Assembly: GCA_016200445.1 (NCBI GenBank)
Contig: JACQEQ010000082.1
Location: forward strand, 1-7,552
Source of the DNA: Gammaproteobacteria bacterium
GTDB lineage: Bacteria; Pseudomonadota; Gammaproteobacteria; SG8-11
Direction: 5' to 3'
DNA: 7,552 bases
Each line of letters begins with the position of its first letter. Within the stretch, counting starts at the first letter, position 1. The position numbers were made by a program, and so were the translations under genes. Of this stretch, positions 4,972 through 7,552 are shown one piece after another. The notes under the pieces are model-generated. The model searched no databases, was not told where the DNA came from, and was given only the letters and a program-made list of their open reading frames with translations.

Positions 4972-7040
4972 GTCTGCAACCGCGAAACATCCGCCACGCG
5001 CAAAAATAGCGCGCGCAGCTGGCTCAATAGCACGAGTCGATTATTACGCAATGCCGGATCATCGGCCATGACCATGACTTTATCAAAAAAAGTGTCAACA
5101 CTTGCACGCAACGTGGCAAGTTTTTGCAATGCTCCCGTATAATCGCGCGCATTGAACAGGGGTAGAACTTGCTCGCTCAGCGCTGCAAGCGTGTCGGCGA
5201 GGGTGCGCTCGGCGTCATCTTTGAGTAACGCCCGGTTCACGCTACCGGAAATGTCGCCACCCGCTTGTTTCAAAATATTGCTGATACGTTTGTTCGCAGC
5301 GCTCAGACTGGCCGCCTCGGGCAATTTGCGGAACGCGGTTACTGCACGCAAACGCCGGTCGAAGTCGTAAGGTTGTGCGGGACGTTGCGCGAGCACGGCT
5401 TCGAATTCATCGGGGTGTACACCGGCGTCGGCGTAGTAAGCCCGCAAGCGCTCGATCATGAAGTCATAGACGGGCGCAGCAATGTTTTTTACGCTGAGTT
5501 TGTCACCGCAATTGGCTTGCGCCGATTCCAGTAGATTTACCAAATCCAGATCTAACCGCTGTTCGATGATGATACGTAGCGCACCGAGCGCGGCACGACG
5601 CAGTGCAAATGGATCTTTGTCGCCGGTCGGTGCTTGGCCGATGCCGAAGATGCCGACTAAAGTGTCAAGCTTGTCGGCCAGCGCCACGGCTTGACCAACT
5701 TTAGAAATTGGCAGCGCATCGCCGGCGAAGCGCGGCATGTATTGCTCGTCGAGCGCCTGCGCTACATCGGCGGCTTCGCCGTCATGCTGCGCGTAGTAGC
5801 GGCCCATGATGCCTTGCAGTTCGGGGAATTCGCCGACCATGTGTGTGAGTAAATCGCATTTAGACAACAACGCGGCGCGCTCGCACTGAACGGCATTCGC
5901 GCCTAACGCGGCGCCGATGTGACCGGCAAGCTTGGCCACGCGCTCGACCTTGTCGTGCACGCTGCCCAGCTTGTTTTGGAACACGACGGACTTCAGTCCG
6001 GTGAGATGATCGGCAAGTTTTTTCTTGCGATCTTGATCCCAGAAAAACGCCGCATCGGTGAGGCGCGGGCGCACCACGCGCTCGTTGCCGGCACGCACAG
6101 CGTTGACGTCGCGGCTTTCGATGTTGGCGATGGTGATGAAGTGCGGCAGCAGTTTTCCGTGCGCGTCCACCACGTGAAAATATTTCTGGTTCGCTTTCAT
6201 GGTCGAAATCAGCGCTTCCGAGGGCACACTCAAAAAGCGCGCCTCGAAATTGCCGGTGACGGCCGACGGCCACTCTACCATGCCGGTGACTTCGTCGAGC
6301 AACGCCTCGTCGATTACCGCCGTGCCTTTGAGTTGCGCGGCGGCTTCCAGCACTTGGCCGCGCACCGCTTCGCGGCGTTTGGCGAAATCGGCAACCACGT
6401 GGCCTTCGGTTTCGAGCAGCGGCGCATACGCGGCGGGTTCGCCGAGATACAACTTGGCGGGATGCAGAAACCGGTGGCCGCGCGTTTCGCGCCCGGCGCG
6501 CACGCCGAGAATTTCGGCATCGATCACCGCATCGCCGAACAGCAACACCACCCAATGCACCGGGCGCACGAACTGCGCCGACAAATTCCCCCAGCGCATG
6601 CGCTTGGGGATCGGCAACGCGTCGAGCGCGGATTGTACGATGCCCGGAATCAAAGCTACCGTGGCTTGACCTTTTTCCATTTTATGGAATACCAGCCAGG
6701 CACCGTCGGAAGTTTCGAGCTTTTCGAGATCCTCGACTTTTACGCCGTTGGATTTCGCGAAGCCCAACGCCGCCGGCGACGCACAGCCGTCGTCCTTGAA
6801 TGCAGAAGCGAGCGCGGGACCGCGTCGCACTGCTTCTTTATCGGCCTGCGCCACGATCAAACTCGACACCAGCACCGCCAAGCGACGCGGGCTTGCATAG
6901 GCTTGTACCGCCGCATGTTGCAAACCGGCTTTACTCAAACCCTCGACGATCCCTTGGGTAAACGCAGCAGACAGTTTTTTCAACGCCTTGGGCGGTAGTT
7001 CTTCGGTGCCGATTTCCACCAGCAAGTCGCGCATAGTCAT
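4968..7040 (-). CDS. glyS: Glycyl-tRNA synthetase beta subunit
   Basis: This is the beta subunit of the bacterial alpha2beta2 glycyl-tRNA synthetase. It recognises tRNA-Gly, while the alpha subunit carries the catalytic core. The 690 residues match the E. coli length (689) and align along the whole protein. Landmarks are LVEIGTEELPPKAL (7-20), PIPKRMRWG, FVRPVHWVVLLFGD, the NIESRD and ERVVRPRLTDAAFFWDQDRKKKL blocks in the middle, GIFGIGQ and GDKDPFALRRAALG (about 472-486), and the end FFDKVMVMADDPALRNNRL...LFLRVADVSRLQ, part of the C-terminal anticodon-binding-like domain. The frame is intact. The start ATG overlaps the glyQ stop in an ATGA; an ATG two codons later (7034) is also possible. 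The gene is translated between glyQ and gmhB, overlapping both by 4 bp. Confidence 0.98.
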   Translation of the reverse strand: MTMRDLLVEIGTEELPPKALKKLSAAFTQGIVEGLSKAGLQHAAVQAYASPRRLAVLVSSLIVAQADKEAVRRGPALASAFKDDGCASPAALGFAKSNGVKVEDLEKLETSDGAWLVFHKMEKGQATVALIPGIVQSALDALPIPKRMRWGNLSAQFVRPVHWVVLLFGDAVIDAEILGVRAGRETRGHRFLHPAKLYLGEPAAYAPLLETEGHVVADFAKRREAVRGQVLEAAAQLKGTAVIDEALLDEVTGMVEWPSAVTGNFEARFLSVPSEALISTMKANQKYFHVVDAHGKLLPHFITIANIESRDVNAVRAGNERVVRPRLTDAAFFWDQDRKKKLADHLTGLKSVVFQNKLGSVHDKVERVAKLAGHIGAALGANAVQCERAALLSKCDLLTHMVGEFPELQGIMGRYYAQHDGEAADVAQALDEQYMPRFAGDALPISKVGQAVALADKLDTLVGIFGIGQAPTGDKDPFALRRAALGALRIIIEQRLDLDLVNLLESAQANCGDKLSVKNIAAPVYDFMIERLRAYYADAGVHPDEFEAVLAQRPAQPYDFDRRLRAVTAFRKLPEAASLSAANKRISNILKQAGGDISGSVNRALLKDDAERTLADTLAALSEQVLPLFNARDYTGALQKLATLRASVDTFFDKVMVMADDPALRNNRLVLLSQLRALFLRVADVSRLQT

Positions 7041-7552
7041 GACTTGGCTCCTTGCAGCATCGGAAAACCGAGCGCTTCGCGGCGCGCGTAATAGGCTTCA
7101 GCGACTGCCTTGGCCAACCCGCGCACCCGGCCGATGAAACGTGCGCGTTCGGTTACCGAAATCGCGCGGCGTGCATCCAGCAAGTTGAAGGTGTGCGAGG
7201 CTTTCAACACCATCTCATAGGCAGGCAGCGGCAGGCCGGCAGCGATCAGGCGTTGGCTTTCAGCTTCGCAAGTGTCGAACCACGTGAACAGCGCCTCGAC
7301 ATTGGCCTGCTCGAAGTTGTACGTCGACATCTCGACTTCGTTGTGATGAAACACGTCGCCGTAAGTCACTTTGCCGAACGGGCCGTTGGCCCAGGTGAGA
7401 TCGAACACGCTGGCCACGCCTTGGATATACATCGCCAGGCGCTCCAGACCGTAAGTGATTTCGCCGGTGACCGGCTTACAGTCAAGACCGCCCACTTGTT
7501 GGAAATACGTGAATTGCGACACTTCCATTCCGTTCAACCATACTTCCCAACC
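7037..7552 (-). CDS. glyQ: Glycyl-tRNA synthetase alpha subunit, C-terminal 171 residues (5' end outside window)
   Basis: This is the catalytic subunit of the tetrameric glycyl-tRNA synthetase, which activates glycine with ATP and charges tRNA-Gly. The frame is open to the right edge and starts inside the protein at GWEVWLNGMEV, so about 130 N-terminal residues are missing by comparison with E. coli GlyQ (303 residues). The visible part includes QFTYFQQVGGLDCKPVTGEI, class II motif 3 as TYGLERLAMYIQGV, YGDVFHHNEVEMSTYNFE and the C-terminal LLDARRAISVTER...AVAEAYYARREALGFPM. Identity to E. coli looks very high. It is the first visible gene of the glyQ-glyS-gmhB-plsC operon, and its promoter lies outside the window. 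Confidence 0.98.
   Translation of the reverse strand, partial: GWEVWLNGMEVSQFTYFQQVGGLDCKPVTGEITYGLERLAMYIQGVASVFDLTWANGPFGKVTYGDVFHHNEVEMSTYNFEQANVEALFTWFDTCEAESQRLIAAGLPLPAYEMVLKASHTFNLLDARRAISVTERARFIGRVRGLAKAVAEAYYARREALGFPMLQGAKS

Noticed and set aside
5860..6555. Minus-strand frame of 231 codons inside glyS
   Set aside because: It is an out-of-frame, Arg-rich low-complexity translation within glyS, without a plausible start.
5919..6998. Long plus-strand reading frame of 359 codons opposite glyS
   Set aside because: It lies entirely antisense to the well-conserved glyS, its translation resembles no family, and it is rich in Arg/His as expected from a GC-biased shadow frame.
1..7552. 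Mobile element, CRISPR array, toxin-antitoxin or other defence system
   Set aside because: No transposase, integrase, direct-repeat array or toxin-like gene was found. The genes are housekeeping with uniform composition.

Overview
The window looks like an ordinary stretch of proteobacterial chromosome, probably beta- or gammaproteobacterial. Transketolase and both glycyl-tRNA synthetase subunits read almost like their Escherichia coli counterparts. The order glyQ-glyS-gmhB-plsC is one I recall from these classes, and gmhB next to a PlsC-type acyltransferase is also known from Neisseria. The heptose enzyme implies a Gram-negative that makes LPS. Base composition and codon use look uniform. I see no transposase, integrase, phage gene, CRISPR array or defence system.

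Layout, left to right. Positions 1-1403 (minus) hold the first 467 codons of transketolase, cut by the window edge. A leader of about 200 bp and an intrinsic terminator separate it from a periplasmic alpha-carbonic anhydrase (1671-2429, minus). After a 280-bp spacer comes a small single-RRM RNA-binding protein (2710-2985, minus). The RRM gene is divergent from the only plus-strand gene, a 63-residue four-cysteine protein (3242-3433) resembling DUF3330. Their shared 256-bp spacer contains a perfect 20-bp palindrome. The small gene converges on a tRNA-Arg(CCG) gene (3501-3577, minus), and a strong two-way hairpin terminator lies between them. About 100 bp upstream of the tRNA is a decayed second copy that keeps the 5' end of the tRNA.

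From 3718 to the right edge, four minus-strand genes form a tight operon in the order glyQ, glyS, gmhB, plsC. The first two junctions are 4-bp ATGA overlaps and the third is a 3-bp gap. The operon couples tRNA-Gly charging with an LPS heptose phosphatase and a phosphatidic-acid-forming acyltransferase. No terminator is visible between plsC and the tRNA, so the tRNA may receive read-through transcription.

I find no convincing new multi-gene system. The points most worth a second look are the tRNA remnant, the palindrome in the divergent spacer and the small cysteine protein.
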